Below, piece by piece: positions 24,558-33,872 of a stretch of 64,000 nt of DNA (its first letter is position 1; each line of letters opens with the position of its first letter). The notes beneath the pieces are model-generated. The model searched no databases, was not told the origin of the DNA, and saw nothing but the letters and a program-made list of their open reading frames with translations. The DNA lies in contig NC_020516.1 of NCBI RefSeq assembly GCF_000349945.1, positions 4,588,001-4,652,000 on the forward strand, written 5' to 3'. Position numbers and translations under genes: made by a program. Origin of the DNA: Azoarcus sp. KH32C (GTDB taxonomy: Bacteria; Pseudomonadota; Gammaproteobacteria; Burkholderiales; Rhodocyclaceae).

Positions 24558-27260
24558 TCAAGCGGGGGACGTCAAGCCGGGCACGGAGTCGACGCCGGCC
24601 GCGGGTGCGGGCTGCATCGACGGACGGCCGGGGCGCGAGGCGCGGCTGAGCCACAGTGCCGCGCAGTGCGGCAGCGCCATGACGACGAGCGCCGTAGCCC
24701 AGCACAGCGGCTCGGGTCCGCCGAAGCCGTTCTGGATCAGCGTGGCGACGGCGGCGGCGAGCAGCGCGACGGCCCATTTGGTTTCGGGCGGCAGCGGCTG
24801 GCGGCCGGTGCGCGTGCCAGCCTTCGCGGTAACAATGAAGCGCGCGTGACGGCCGAGGAGGCCCGCCCAGACGCCGGAGGCGACGGCGTAGTTGAGCGCC
24901 ATCGCGGCGATGGCCGCTTCGAAGGATTCGCGCCAGGTGCAGCGCACGCGGGTGGCGTAGACGGCCGCGCCGATGGCGGCGCGCGCGAGGACGATGGCGA
25001 GCATCAGCGCCAGCGTGCCGGGGATCGGCGGCTCGACGTAGCGCGGCGCGATGAGCATGCCGGCCGTCCAGGCGACGCACATCAGCACCACGCCGACCTG
25101 CAGCGCTTCCTGCAGCCAGGGCAGCCAGCCGGCGATGAAGTGGTAGCGCTGGCCCCAGCTGAGCGGGCTGCGGCCGAACAAGGCGCCGACGTGGCCCTTG
25201 AGGATCTGCATCGCGCCGAGCGCCCAGCGGCGGCGCTGGCTGCGCAGCGCGGCGAAGTTCTCCGGCGTCAGGCCGCGGCCGTAGACGCGGTCGACGTAGC
25301 GCAGCTCGCAGCCGCGCGTCATCAGGCGCAGGCCGAGCTCGGCGTCCTCGCAGATCGTCCATTGCGCCCATCCGCCCGCTTCGCGCAAGGCGGCGGCACG
25401 CACGAGGCACATCGTGCCGTGCTGGATGATGGCGTTGCGCTCGTTGCGGTGGTGCATGCCGGCGCGGAAGAAGCCTTCGAATTCCCAATTGGCGCTGCGC
25501 GCGAGGAGATCGGCTTCGAAATCGCGGTGCGCCTGTGGCGCCTGCACGACGGCGACCTGCGGCGCCGTGAAGTGGCCCATCAGGTCACGCAGCCAATCGG
25601 GCTCGACCCGGTAGTCGGCGTCGATGACGCCGAGCACCTCGGCACGCGGGTCCGTCTGCGACAGCGCGAAATTGAGCGCGCCGGCCTTGAAGCCTTCGCA
25701 CACGGGCAGGCTCCAGAAGCGGAAACGCTCCGGACGTTCGGCAATCCAGGCCGCGACGGGGCGCCACAGGCGGTCGTCGCGGGTGTTGTTGTCGACGACG
25801 AGCACTTCGAGCGCTGGCCAGTCGAGGCGTTCGAGGCTCTCCAGCGTCGCGATGACCATCTCGGGCGGCTCGTTGCAGATCGCGACGTGCAGGCTCACGA
25901 GCGGCAGGGGCTTCTCCGCGGGCCATGGGCTCGCGCCAAAGGCGCGCCGCCAGCGATGAGTGCCGAGCACGTCGAGCGCCTCGACGAGCTGCACCGTGAA
26001 GACCAGCAGCGACACGCCGAGCAGACCGTTCAGCACCAGCTCGATGAAGGGGGACTGGATCGGCGCATAGCTGCCGGCATCGGCGAGGCTGCGCCAGACG
26101 ACGAAGCTCGCGCCGGCTGCCAGCGCAAGGACCGCGAGCAGGCGCGCCCACCAGCGCCAATGCGCGAAGACCCAGTTCCACAGCGTGCCGAGGAGCAGCG
26201 CGACGACGAGCGCCGGCACGACGCGGTCCTGCCAGCCCTGGTCGACCCACAGCGTGCCTTCCAGCGGGATCTTCCAATCGCGGAAGGCGTCGAAGAGGCC
26301 CCAGTACGGGCCCGGCCGCCCTTCCTCGTCCCGCTTCCACTGGCCGTCGAAGGCTTCGATGACGTAGTAGTCGATGCCGAGCGCGCGTGCCCGCGGGATG
26401 AATTCGCGCAGGTAGCGGGCCTGCGCCTGCGGCGTCGGACGGGCTTCGCTCTGGACGTTCCCGCGGCTCGGCCAGCCGGTTTCGGTGATCACGATCGGCT
26501 TGTTCGGGTAGGCCGCCTGCACGCGCTGCAGTTGCGCCAACGTATAGGCGACGGCCTCTTCGATCGCCACGCCTTCCCAGTAAGGCAGGACGTGGATGGC
26601 GATGAAATCGACGTGGGCGGCGAGCTTCGGATGCTCCAGCCAGATGCCCCAGGGGTCGGCTGTCGACACCGGCTGGCGGGTCTGGCGGCGCACGCGGTCG
26701 AGGTAGGCGATCATCTGCGCCTCGGTCAGCTCCTCGCGCAGCATCACCTCGTTGCCGACGATCAGGCGCGAGACGTTGGCGTTCTCGCGCGCCTGCCTGA
26801 TCAGCGCCTTCACTTCGCGTTCGTTGGCTGCCTTGTCCTTGCCGAGCCAGGCGCCGGCCATCACGTCCAGCCCGTAGCGCGCGGCGAGTGCGGGCACGTC
26901 CGGGCCTTCCGTCGCAGTGTAGGTGCGGATGCGGTGGGTGTGCGGCGCGAGGAGCGCCATGTCCTGCGCGATTTCGTCCGGGCTCGGGTAGCGGTGCTGC
27001 GCGGGCCCCTGGCCGGGGCGGTAGCCGCTGTAGGTGAGGCCGGAGAGCTGTCCGTCCCACTCTGGCGGGGTGAAGGGACGCTCGAGCACGTGCCAGGCGC
27101 CCCACACCGCGGCGCACGCGACAAGAGCCAGGACGAAGGCCGACAGCAGCCGTTCGAATGCGATGAAGCCGGTCCCAGTGCGCAAGACGTCCTCGCTGCA
27201 AATTGACGATCGGACAATATGCGACGCGAAGATGACAGCGGTAAGACGCTTCGATGACAT
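24558..27260 (-). CDS. GH17-GT2 fusion, probable membrane beta-glucan synthase (NdvB-like)
   Basis: About 900 residues; the start is uncertain (possibly a later TTG near the MSSKR... leader end). After one membrane segment (about residues 36-56) comes a family 17 glycoside hydrolase domain to about residue 340, with the acid/base Glu in VGNEVMLREEL and the nucleophile Glu in VITETGWPS. Membrane segments follow, then a family 2 glycosyltransferase (about 440-700) with VIDADYRV (DxD) and SQRRRWALGAMQI (the QxxRW type motif), then more membrane segments. This order matches the Pseudomonas NdvB-type beta-1,3-glucan enzymes. The product is probably a periplasmic or cyclic beta-glucan; the linkage is inferred. 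Confidence 0.87.
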   Translation of the reverse strand: MSSKRLTAVIFASHIVRSSICSEDVLRTGTGFIAFERLLSAFVLALVACAAVWGAWHVLERPFTPPEWDGQLSGLTYSGYRPGQGPAQHRYPSPDEIAQDMALLAPHTHRIRTYTATEGPDVPALAARYGLDVMAGAWLGKDKAANEREVKALIRQARENANVSRLIVGNEVMLREELTEAQMIAYLDRVRRQTRQPVSTADPWGIWLEHPKLAAHVDFIAIHVLPYWEGVAIEEAVAYTLAQLQRVQAAYPNKPIVITETGWPSRGNVQSEARPTPQAQARYLREFIPRARALGIDYYVIEAFDGQWKRDEEGRPGPYWGLFDAFRDWKIPLEGTLWVDQGWQDRVVPALVVALLLGTLWNWVFAHWRWWARLLAVLALAAGASFVVWRSLADAGSYAPIQSPFIELVLNGLLGVSLLVFTVQLVEALDVLGTHRWRRAFGASPWPAEKPLPLVSLHVAICNEPPEMVIATLESLERLDWPALEVLVVDNNTRDDRLWRPVAAWIAERPERFRFWSLPVCEGFKAGALNFALSQTDPRAEVLGVIDADYRVEPDWLRDLMGHFTAPQVAVVQAPQAHRDFEADLLARSANWEFEGFFRAGMHHRNERNAIIQHGTMCLVRAAALREAGGWAQWTICEDAELGLRLMTRGCELRYVDRVYGRGLTPENFAALRSQRRRWALGAMQILKGHVGALFGRSPLSWGQRYHFIAGWLPWLQEALQVGVVLMCVAWTAGMLIAPRYVEPPIPGTLALMLAIVLARAAIGAAVYATRVRCTWRESFEAAIAAMALNYAVASGVWAGLLGRHARFIVTAKAGTRTGRQPLPPETKWAVALLAAAVATLIQNGFGGPEPLCWATALVVMALPHCAALWLSRASRPGRPSMQPAPAAGVDSVPGLTSPA

Positions 27261-27305
27261 CGCGCGCGGACGCCGCCGGAGCGCCCGGGGAATCCTGCGA
27301 TGCGC

Positions 27306-28049
27306 TCAGCGCCGGTCGAGCCAGTCGCGGATGCGGCCTGCGACCCACGGCCCGTCGTCGAGCGGCAGGTCGTGGCCGGCGGTCGGATGCCGGACCAATG
27401 GAAGGTCCCAGCGCTCGGCCAGGTCGGCCGAACAGCTCGGCGAGACGAGTGCGTCGGCCGCCCCGGACAGGAGCAGTGTCGGCACCGTGGGCCGGCGATC
27501 CGGCGGCCGAAAGCGGGCCGCGGCCACGAGCTGGCGCAGGGCGTTCATCCGGGAGACGTGATGACACCGGCGCAGGGCGACCCAGTCGTCGAGTACCGCG
27601 ACGGGAGCGCTGCGGCTCGTCAGTCGCAGGATGCCCGCCTCGACCTGGCGGGCATCGCCACTCGACAGCACCGCGAGGAGCGTCGGATAACTCGACGGCC
27701 GGAGCCGGCGGTAGAACGGACTGACACCGCGCACGCTGGTGTTGATCAGCACGCACCCGGCGACCTCCGCCGGATGGGCCTCGGCCCATGCCAGCGCGAC
27801 CATTGCACCGAGCGACATCGCCACCATCAGATATGGCGACGTCACACCGAGTTCCCGTAACTCTTTGCGACAGGGTTCGACCATGTCCGGCACGCGCGAA
27901 GGGCTGCGCTCGCGGTGTCGCCCGCCATTGCCGGGCAAGTCGAGGGTGACGATGCGGGCCGACGGCAGCTGCGCCGCGAGCTGCTGCGGAAAGGCGCCCC
28001 AGTGGCCGCCTTCGCGCGTCAGGCCGCGCAGCAGCACGCAGGTGTTCAT
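27306..28049 (-). CDS. alpha/beta hydrolase fold protein
   Basis: 247 residues from the ATG that overlaps the stop of the peptidase gene (ATGA); the frame is open much further upstream but only as a shadow. LLRGLTREGGHWG at the start gives the oxyanion region. The nucleophile elbow reads VAMSLGAMVAL, with Ala for the first Gly of GxSxG. Asp in SGAADALVSP and His in PTAGHDLPLDDGPWV complete a triad. Substrate unknown. Confidence 0.82.
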   Translation of the reverse strand: MNTCVLLRGLTREGGHWGAFPQQLAAQLPSARIVTLDLPGNGGRHRERSPSRVPDMVEPCRKELRELGVTSPYLMVAMSLGAMVALAWAEAHPAEVAGCVLINTSVRGVSPFYRRLRPSSYPTLLAVLSSGDARQVEAGILRLTSRSAPVAVLDDWVALRRCHHVSRMNALRQLVAAARFRPPDRRPTVPTLLLSGAADALVSPSCSADLAERWDLPLVRHPTAGHDLPLDDGPWVAGRIRDWLDRR

Positions 28050-29068
28050 GAGGCGCCGTACCAGCGTTGCATCGCGAGCTGGCGATGGCGTTCGCGCTCG
28101 GCACCCACCGGCCGCCAGCCCTGATGGCCGCAGGCGGCGCGCCCGACGAAATCGAGCCACGTGACGTGGCGGCGCAGCACGCGCGCCTGGCGGTGGGCGA
28201 TCAGCGGATTGAAAAGCCCCTGCGGCGACAGCATCTGGCGCGGATTCTTCTTCACCCACAGCCACGAGCCCATCTCCAGGGTCAGCGGCAGGTGGGTGCA
28301 CTCCGGATCGCTGCAGGCGCGCTGGTAGAGGTGGTCCCACAGATCGCCGTGCGTGAGGTACTGGCGGCTCTGCGGCTCGAAGACGTAGCGGTGGTGCAGC
28401 TGCGTCTGGTCGAGGATTTCGGACAGCGCGTGCATCTCGGGCAGATGCGCGATCGGCGCGCGCGTGAAGGCGTACGGGAACCAGATGCGGTCGTTCAGGC
28501 CGAAGCCGGAATGGCAATCGACGGTGATGCTGAATTGATGGCTGAGGAGTTCGCCCTCGACGACACGGCACAGCGCCTCGCTCTCGGCCTGCATCGGTGC
28601 GTTGGGCTTGCCCCGATACCAGGGCAGGTGCGAACTCAGGCGCTGCCCGCCGACGAGGAAGGGGACGTGCTCGACGGCCTCGACCGGCGCATTGCGCATC
28701 AGGTCCACGCCCTGCGGGTTGGAGCGCGTGCCGCGCCACAGCCCGCCGGGGTTGACGACCGGCATGAAGACCATGCGCATCAGCTCGAGCTGGCGCTGCA
28801 GCGCCGCGTCCCAGCGCAGCCGCATCAGCACGCTCCGCAGGTAGGCGAGCACGACCGCGGCGCCGATGCGCTCCAGCCCGTGCACACCGCCGAAATAGCC
28901 GACCGCGGGCGCCGTCGGCGAGGGGTTGCCGATCGCCATCGCGTAGACCGGCAGGCGGCGGGCGCCGACTTCGACCTGGCACAGCACGCGCGTTTCCACC
29001 CCGCTGCCAAGGCGATCGACCAGGCGTTCGAGTTCGACGAGTTCGGTCGGTTCTGCGGACTGTGCCAT
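28046..29068 (-). CDS. M14-type zinc carboxypeptidase / DUF2817-like
   Basis: 340 residues. YFGGVHGLERIGAAVV near residue 60 holds the HxxE zinc pair and ITVDCHSGFGLNDRIW near 180 the third His; TLEMGSWLWV near 270 fits the catalytic Glu of M14 enzymes. VNPGGLWRGTRSNPQGVDLMRN is the substrate-binding Asn/Arg region. These features also occur in the succinylglutamate desuccinylase/aspartoacylase group. There is no signal peptide, so it is cytoplasmic. It is translationally coupled to the hydrolase gene. Confidence 0.82.
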   Translation of the reverse strand: MAQSAEPTELVELERLVDRLGSGVETRVLCQVEVGARRLPVYAMAIGNPSPTAPAVGYFGGVHGLERIGAAVVLAYLRSVLMRLRWDAALQRQLELMRMVFMPVVNPGGLWRGTRSNPQGVDLMRNAPVEAVEHVPFLVGGQRLSSHLPWYRGKPNAPMQAESEALCRVVEGELLSHQFSITVDCHSGFGLNDRIWFPYAFTRAPIAHLPEMHALSEILDQTQLHHRYVFEPQSRQYLTHGDLWDHLYQRACSDPECTHLPLTLEMGSWLWVKKNPRQMLSPQGLFNPLIAHRQARVLRRHVTWLDFVGRAACGHQGWRPVGAERERHRQLAMQRWYGAS

Positions 29069-29251
29069 GCGAGCCTCCCTTCGACGGACAGCGGAAAATC
29101 AACCGTATCACGTAGGAACGGCGCCGCCGGCGTGAGTTCCGCCATATCGGGGCGCAAAAAGTCGGCACGGGAGTCGCCGCGGTCTATATAGATAATCATG
29201 GAGCGTGGCGACGCACTTTCTGAGGTCGATGTACCGGCGGGGAGACGTGGC

Positions 29252-30763
29252 TTGGACAAGATGCGCGAACAGCTCGCGGCAGACAGCAGCGTTCTGGTGG
29301 TCGACGACCAGCCGCAATACCAGATGGTCCTGAAACGCCTGCTCGGTCGGCAGGGCTACCGAGTGCATGTGGCCGGCGACGGCGAGACGGCCCTTGCGGT
29401 CGCGCGCAGCGAACGCCCGGATCTCGTGCTGCTCGACGTGATGATGCCGGGCATGAGCGGCTATGAGACCTGCCTCCGCCTCAAGGCGGAGGCGGCCGAC
29501 CGCTACATCCCTGTGATCTTCATCAGCGGCGAAGGCGACGTCGGCGCGAAGGTCCAGGCCTTCGAATGCGGCGGCGTCGACTACATCACCAAGCCGTTCT
29601 ACGACGGCGAGGTGTTGATGCGGGTGGCGACCCATCTCACGGTGCATGCATTGCAGCGCAGCCTCGAAAAGCGCGTGGCCTCGCGCACGGCCGAGTTGGC
29701 GGTCGCCAATGCGCAGTTGCAGCGCGAGATCACCGAGCGCCGGCAGGCCGAGGACAAGTTCCGCGGCGTGCTCGAATCGGCGCCCGAGGCGATGGTGATC
29801 GTGAACGCGCAGCGCGAGATCGCGCTCGTCAATTCGCGCGCCGAGGAGATGTTCGGCTACGCGCGCGAGGAACTTCTCGGGCAAGCGGTCGAGGTGCTGG
29901 TGCCCGAGCGCGCGCGCGACGGGCACGCGCGGGACGGCGCCGCCTACATCGCCGCGCCGAGAACGCGCGCGATGGGCGAGGATCTGGCCCTCTTCGGCCG
30001 GCGGCGGGACGGCCGGGAATTTCCTGTCGCGGTGTCGTTGAGCCCGCTGCAGACGCCCGAAGGCCTGCTCGTGATCAGCACGATCCGCGACATCAGCGCG
30101 CGCAAGGAGGCGGAAGCCGCGCTGCGCGAGCTCGCGGCGCACCGTGACGCCGTGCGCGAGGACGAGCGCAAGCGCATCGCGGGCGAGATCCACGACGAGC
30201 TCGGCTCGCTGCTGACGGCGCTGAAAATGGACGTCTCGCTGCTGCGCATGGAGCTGCCGACGGATAGCCCGGCGCAGGAGCGGATCGGCGAGATGCGCGA
30301 GTTGATCGAGCGCACGATCCGCATGGTGCGCCAGGTCGCGACCCAGCTCAGGCCGGCGGCGCTGAACCTGGGACTGGTACCGGCGCTCGAGTGGCTGGTC
30401 GACGACTTCGGCCGGCGCACCGGCCTCGACTGCAGCTTCGAGGCCGAAACCGAGGTCGCGATGGACGATGCGCAGGCGACGGCCGCCTTCCGCATCGTGC
30501 AGGAATCGCTCACCAACGTCGCGCGGCACGCCGAGGCGCGCAACGTGCACGTGACGCTGAACAGCAGCGGCGACGCGATGGAGCTCACGGTCGCCGACGA
30601 CGGGCGCGGCTTCGACACGGCGGAGGTCGGCGGCGGGGCCTTCGGGCTGTTCGGCATCCGCGAGCGGGCGCGCAATCTCGGGGGGCGGGCGAGCGTGGTC
30701 TCAGGGCCGGGGCGCGGCACGCAGGTGCGCATCTGGCTGCCGCTCGCGGGAGGCGGACGATGA
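29252..30763 (+). CDS. hybrid sensor kinase, REC-PAS-HisKA_3-HATPase
   Basis: 503 residues from TTG at 29252, chosen because GGGGAG lies 7 bases before it; ATG at 29198 follows GATAAT directly and has no ribosome site, and ATG at 29261 is also possible. A receiver domain comes first (VLVVDDQPQ, phosphoacceptor Asp in LVLLDVMMPGM), then a coiled stretch, a PAS domain (GVLESAPEAMVIVNAQ), and a HisKA_3 dimerisation region with the phospho-His in RKRIAGEIHDELGSLL, then an HATPase domain (FGLFGIRERARNLGG). It is soluble, so it senses a cytoplasmic signal or is driven by another kinase through its receiver. The overlapping gene 30760 is its likely partner. Confidence 0.92.
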   Translation: MDKMREQLAADSSVLVVDDQPQYQMVLKRLLGRQGYRVHVAGDGETALAVARSERPDLVLLDVMMPGMSGYETCLRLKAEAADRYIPVIFISGEGDVGAKVQAFECGGVDYITKPFYDGEVLMRVATHLTVHALQRSLEKRVASRTAELAVANAQLQREITERRQAEDKFRGVLESAPEAMVIVNAQREIALVNSRAEEMFGYAREELLGQAVEVLVPERARDGHARDGAAYIAAPRTRAMGEDLALFGRRRDGREFPVAVSLSPLQTPEGLLVISTIRDISARKEAEAALRELAAHRDAVREDERKRIAGEIHDELGSLLTALKMDVSLLRMELPTDSPAQERIGEMRELIERTIRMVRQVATQLRPAALNLGLVPALEWLVDDFGRRTGLDCSFEAETEVAMDDAQATAAFRIVQESLTNVARHAEARNVHVTLNSSGDAMELTVADDGRGFDTAEVGGGAFGLFGIRERARNLGGRASVVSGPGRGTQVRIWLPLAGGGR

Positions 30764-31398
30764 TCCGGCTCCTCATCGCCGACGACCACGCGATCGTGCG
30801 CAGCGGTCTGCGGCAGATCATCGCGACCACCTCCGACCTGCAGGTGGTCGCCGAGGCGGGCGACGGCGCGGCGGTGCTCACGGCGGTGCGCGGGGGCGGC
30901 TGCGACCTGCTGGTGATGGACATGACGATGCCGGGCCTGTCGGGCGTCGATCTGATCCGCCGCGTCCGCACCGAGCGCCCGACGCTGCCGATCCTGGTGC
31001 TGTCGATGCACAACGAGGGACAGGTCGTGTCGCGCGCGCTGAAGGCGGGCGCCGCGGGCTACGTCGCGAAGGATTGCGACCCGGACGTCCTGCTCTCGGC
31101 GATGCGCAAGGTCGCCGGCGGCGGCCGCTTCCTCGACCCGGCACTGGTCGACGCGATGGTCTTCGACAGCGGCCCCGCCGACATCGACACGCCGCCGCTC
31201 GACATCCTCTCCGACCGGGAATACCAGGTGCTGCAGTTGGTGGCGAGCGGGCAGAGCCTCAACGACATCGGCGAGCGGCTCAATGTCAGCGCGAAGACGG
31301 TGAGCACGCACAAGGCGCGGCTGATGCAGAAGCTCGGTATCGACAACAACGCCGAGCTCGTCCGCTACGCGATGCGCCACGGCCTGCTCGATCAGTAG
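30760..31398 (+). CDS. NarL/FixJ-type response regulator
   Basis: 212 residues. Receiver with the acidic pair ADDHAIV and phosphoacceptor Asp54 in LLVMDMTMPGLSG, then a LuxR-type helix-turn-helix at about 147-205 (LSDREYQVLQLVASGQS, then SAKTVSTHKARLMQKL). The ATG overlaps the kinase stop (ATGA), so it is the cognate regulator of the HisKA_3 kinase. The target genes are unknown; the element starting 20 bases downstream at 31418, repeated at 38074, is a candidate binding site. Confidence 0.94.
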   Translation: MIRLLIADDHAIVRSGLRQIIATTSDLQVVAEAGDGAAVLTAVRGGGCDLLVMDMTMPGLSGVDLIRRVRTERPTLPILVLSMHNEGQVVSRALKAGAAGYVAKDCDPDVLLSAMRKVAGGGRFLDPALVDAMVFDSGPADIDTPPLDILSDREYQVLQLVASGQSLNDIGERLNVSAKTVSTHKARLMQKLGIDNNAELVRYAMRHGLLDQ

Positions 31399-31417
31399 CG
31401 CCCGCTTTTGCTTCCGT

Positions 31418-31480
31418 TGTAGGGATTTCCTGACCCCGTAAACAGCCTTCCCCTACGCGCTTATCCGCCTTTCCCGACGG
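31418..31480 (+). promoter_or_regulatory. shared upstream element, copy A
   Basis: These 63 bases align without gaps to 38074-38136, matching at about 48 positions. The first 17 bases are identical (TGTAGGGATTTCCTGAC), as is the CGACGG end. The 5' part contains the imperfect dyad AGGGATTTCCT. Both copies precede plus-strand signalling operons, at about 121 bases before the first ATG. Probably a regulator site plus promoter. Confidence 0.6.
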
Positions 31481-31556
31481 CGGCCCGGACGCGCGTGAGG
31501 CTTAATGCCATCCAGCGCCGCTTCGCCGGCAGGCATCGATGGGGAAGGCAAAATCC

Positions 31557-33872
31557 ATGCACAGGCTACAGAATCGCCGCATCCTGGTGATCGACGACAC
31601 ACCCGCGATCCATGAGGATTTCCGCAAGATCCTCGCGGATACGCCGGGCGACTCGGAACTGGACGAAGTCGAAGCGGCGCTGTTCGGCGCGCCGGTGCGC
31701 AAGCCCGAGCTGGCCTTCGAGCTCGACTCCGCCTATCAGGGCCACGAAGGCTTCGCGAAGGTCAGCCAGGCGCTGGGTGCCGGCCGGCCCTACGCGATGG
31801 CCTTCGTCGACATGCGCATGCCGCCGGGGTGGGACGGCGTCGAGACCATCGAGCGGCTGTGGCAGGCCGACCCAAGGCTGCAGATCGTGATCTGCACCGC
31901 CTATTCCGACTACGCGTGGGACGAGGTGCTGAACCGGCTCGACGTGGGCGACCGGCTGCTGATCCTGAAGAAGCCCTTCGACACGATCGAGGTGCGCCAG
32001 CTCGCCGACGCGCTGACCGCGAAGTGGCAGATGACCGAGCGGGCGGCGCTCAAGATGGCCGATCTCGATGCCGTGATCCAGCGCCGCACCGACGACCTGA
32101 AGCGCGCCAACGACGCCCTGAAGGCCGAGATCGACGAGCACGCCCGCGCCGAGGCGGCGCTCAAGCTCGCCGCCAGCGTCTTCGACAACACGATGGACGG
32201 CGTGCTGATCACCGACACGGCCGGCACCATCCTGTCCGTGAATCCGGCCTTCACCGCGATCACCGGCTATGTGGCCGAGGAAGCGATCGGCCGCAGCCCG
32301 AGCCTGTTGCGCTCGGATCGCCACGATCCGGAGTTCTACCGCGAGCTGTGGGAGACGCTGCTGCGCGAGGGCCGCTGGGAAGGCGAGATCTGGAACCGCA
32401 GAAAGAGCGGCGAGGCCTACCTCGAATGGCTCAGCATCGGCATGGTGGCCGGCGAGGACGGCCGGCCGCTGCGCTACGTCGGCGTCTTCAACGACATCAC
32501 CGAGCTGCGCAGGAAGGACGAGCACATCCGCCACCTGGCCTTCCACGATCCGCTGACCGGCCTGCCCAACCGCGCGCTGCTGCTCGACCGCCTTGAACAC
32601 AGCCTCGCCGGCGCGCGGCGGACGGGGGAGCGCCTCGGCCTGATGTTCATCGACCTGGACCGCTTCAAGCACATCAACGACTCGCTCGGCCACGACACCG
32701 GCGACGCGCTGTTGCAGGAGGTCGCGCGGCGCCTGCGCGAGAGCGTGCGCCAGTCGGACACCGTCGCGCGGATGGGCGGGGACGAGTTCGTCATCCTGCT
32801 GGAACAGGTCGGCGAACCGGAAGTCTGCGCCGGACTCGCGAAGAAGCTCCTCACGCGGCTCAATGCGCCGATGGAGCTCGACGGCCACACCTTGCAGGTC
32901 TGCGCCTCGATCGGCATCGCGTGCTTTCCGGACGACGGCGCCGATACGGTGACGCTGATGAAGCACGCCGATGCGGCCATGTACGCGGCGAAGTCGGCCG
33001 GCCGGGGCACCTTCCGCTTCTTCCAGGTGGAGATGACCGAGAAGGCCGGGCAGCGCCTGCAGCTGGAAATGGAATTGCGCAGCGCCGTCCGCAAGGGGGA
33101 GCTGGAAGTCTTCTACCAGCCCGGCGTCTCGCTCTCGACCGGCAACGCGTGCAGCGTCGAGGCCCTCGTGCGCTGGCGCCATCCGGAACGCGGCCTGGTG
33201 CCGCCGAACGACTTCATTCCGCTCGCGGAAGAGACCGGCATCATCCACGAGCTCGGCAACTGGGTGCTCGAGGAGGCTTGCCGCCAGTCGCGCGCCTGGC
33301 GGGAACAAGGGCTCGGCCGGATCCGGATCGCGGTCAACATCTCGGCCAAGCAGTTGCAGGAAGGCGACCTCGCTGAACGCATCGCCGGGCTGACGCGGAA
33401 ATACGGACTGACGCCGGGGGATCTCGCCGTCGAGCTGACCGAGAGCGTGATCATGGCCAACCCGGAGGAAATCTCGGGGGTGTTCGACCGCCTGCGCCGG
33501 ATCGGCGTGACGGTCGCGGTCGACGACTTCGGCACCGGCTACTCGAGCCTCGCCTACCTGCGCCGCCTGCCGATCGACGTGCTGAAGATCGACCGTTCCT
33601 TCGTCAGGAACGCCGACCGCGACGCGGGCGACGCGCAGATCGTGCGCATCATCATGGCGCTCGCCCAGGCGCTCAAGCTGGACGTCATCGCCGAAGGGGT
33701 CGAGACCCAGGCCCAGGCCCACTTCCTGGCATCCTGCGGGTGCGAGACGGCGCAGGGCTTCCTGTTCGCACAACCGCAACCGGCCACCGTCGCAGCCGAG
33801 TGGCTGCGGGCCCATCGGGCCGTCAGCGGTCCGACCGCCGTGGAGGAAACGCTATGTTCTGCCAGCCGCTAA
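31557..33872 (+). CDS. response regulator with PAS, GGDEF and EAL domains (c-di-GMP turnover)
   Basis: About 771 residues from 31557, chosen because GGGGAAGG stands 8 bases before it; an ATG at 31539 is in frame. A receiver-like domain occupies residues 1 to about 150 (RILVIDDTPAIHEDF; the acceptor Asp in MAFVDMRMPPGWDG). A PAS domain follows (ASVFDNTMDGVLITD). The GGDEF domain has an intact MGGDEFVILLE, and the EAL domain intact VEALVRWRHP, DDFGTGYSSLAYL and VIAEGVET. Both synthesis and breakdown of cyclic di-GMP are possible. The gene overlaps the peroxidase gene by 19 bases. Confidence 0.93.
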   Translation: MHRLQNRRILVIDDTPAIHEDFRKILADTPGDSELDEVEAALFGAPVRKPELAFELDSAYQGHEGFAKVSQALGAGRPYAMAFVDMRMPPGWDGVETIERLWQADPRLQIVICTAYSDYAWDEVLNRLDVGDRLLILKKPFDTIEVRQLADALTAKWQMTERAALKMADLDAVIQRRTDDLKRANDALKAEIDEHARAEAALKLAASVFDNTMDGVLITDTAGTILSVNPAFTAITGYVAEEAIGRSPSLLRSDRHDPEFYRELWETLLREGRWEGEIWNRRKSGEAYLEWLSIGMVAGEDGRPLRYVGVFNDITELRRKDEHIRHLAFHDPLTGLPNRALLLDRLEHSLAGARRTGERLGLMFIDLDRFKHINDSLGHDTGDALLQEVARRLRESVRQSDTVARMGGDEFVILLEQVGEPEVCAGLAKKLLTRLNAPMELDGHTLQVCASIGIACFPDDGADTVTLMKHADAAMYAAKSAGRGTFRFFQVEMTEKAGQRLQLEMELRSAVRKGELEVFYQPGVSLSTGNACSVEALVRWRHPERGLVPPNDFIPLAEETGIIHELGNWVLEEACRQSRAWREQGLGRIRIAVNISAKQLQEGDLAERIAGLTRKYGLTPGDLAVELTESVIMANPEEISGVFDRLRRIGVTVAVDDFGTGYSSLAYLRRLPIDVLKIDRSFVRNADRDAGDAQIVRIIMALAQALKLDVIAEGVETQAQAHFLASCGCETAQGFLFAQPQPATVAAEWLRAHRAVSGPTAVEETLCSASR

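Noticed and set aside
24666..27206. An 846-codon open frame antisense to the glucan synthase gene
   Set aside because: A shadow frame in GC-rich DNA: low-complexity Arg/Ala/Gly-rich product, no ribosome site, no motif; the opposite strand has clear catalytic motifs.
31399..31417. A sigma-54 or flagellar sigma-28 promoter before the GGDEF-EAL gene
   Set aside because: No GG-N10-GC pair nor TAAA-N15-GCCGATAA match was found in the region.
31566..33815. A 749-codon antisense open frame over the GGDEF-EAL gene
   Set aside because: Mirror of a strongly conserved sense gene; no domain seen.
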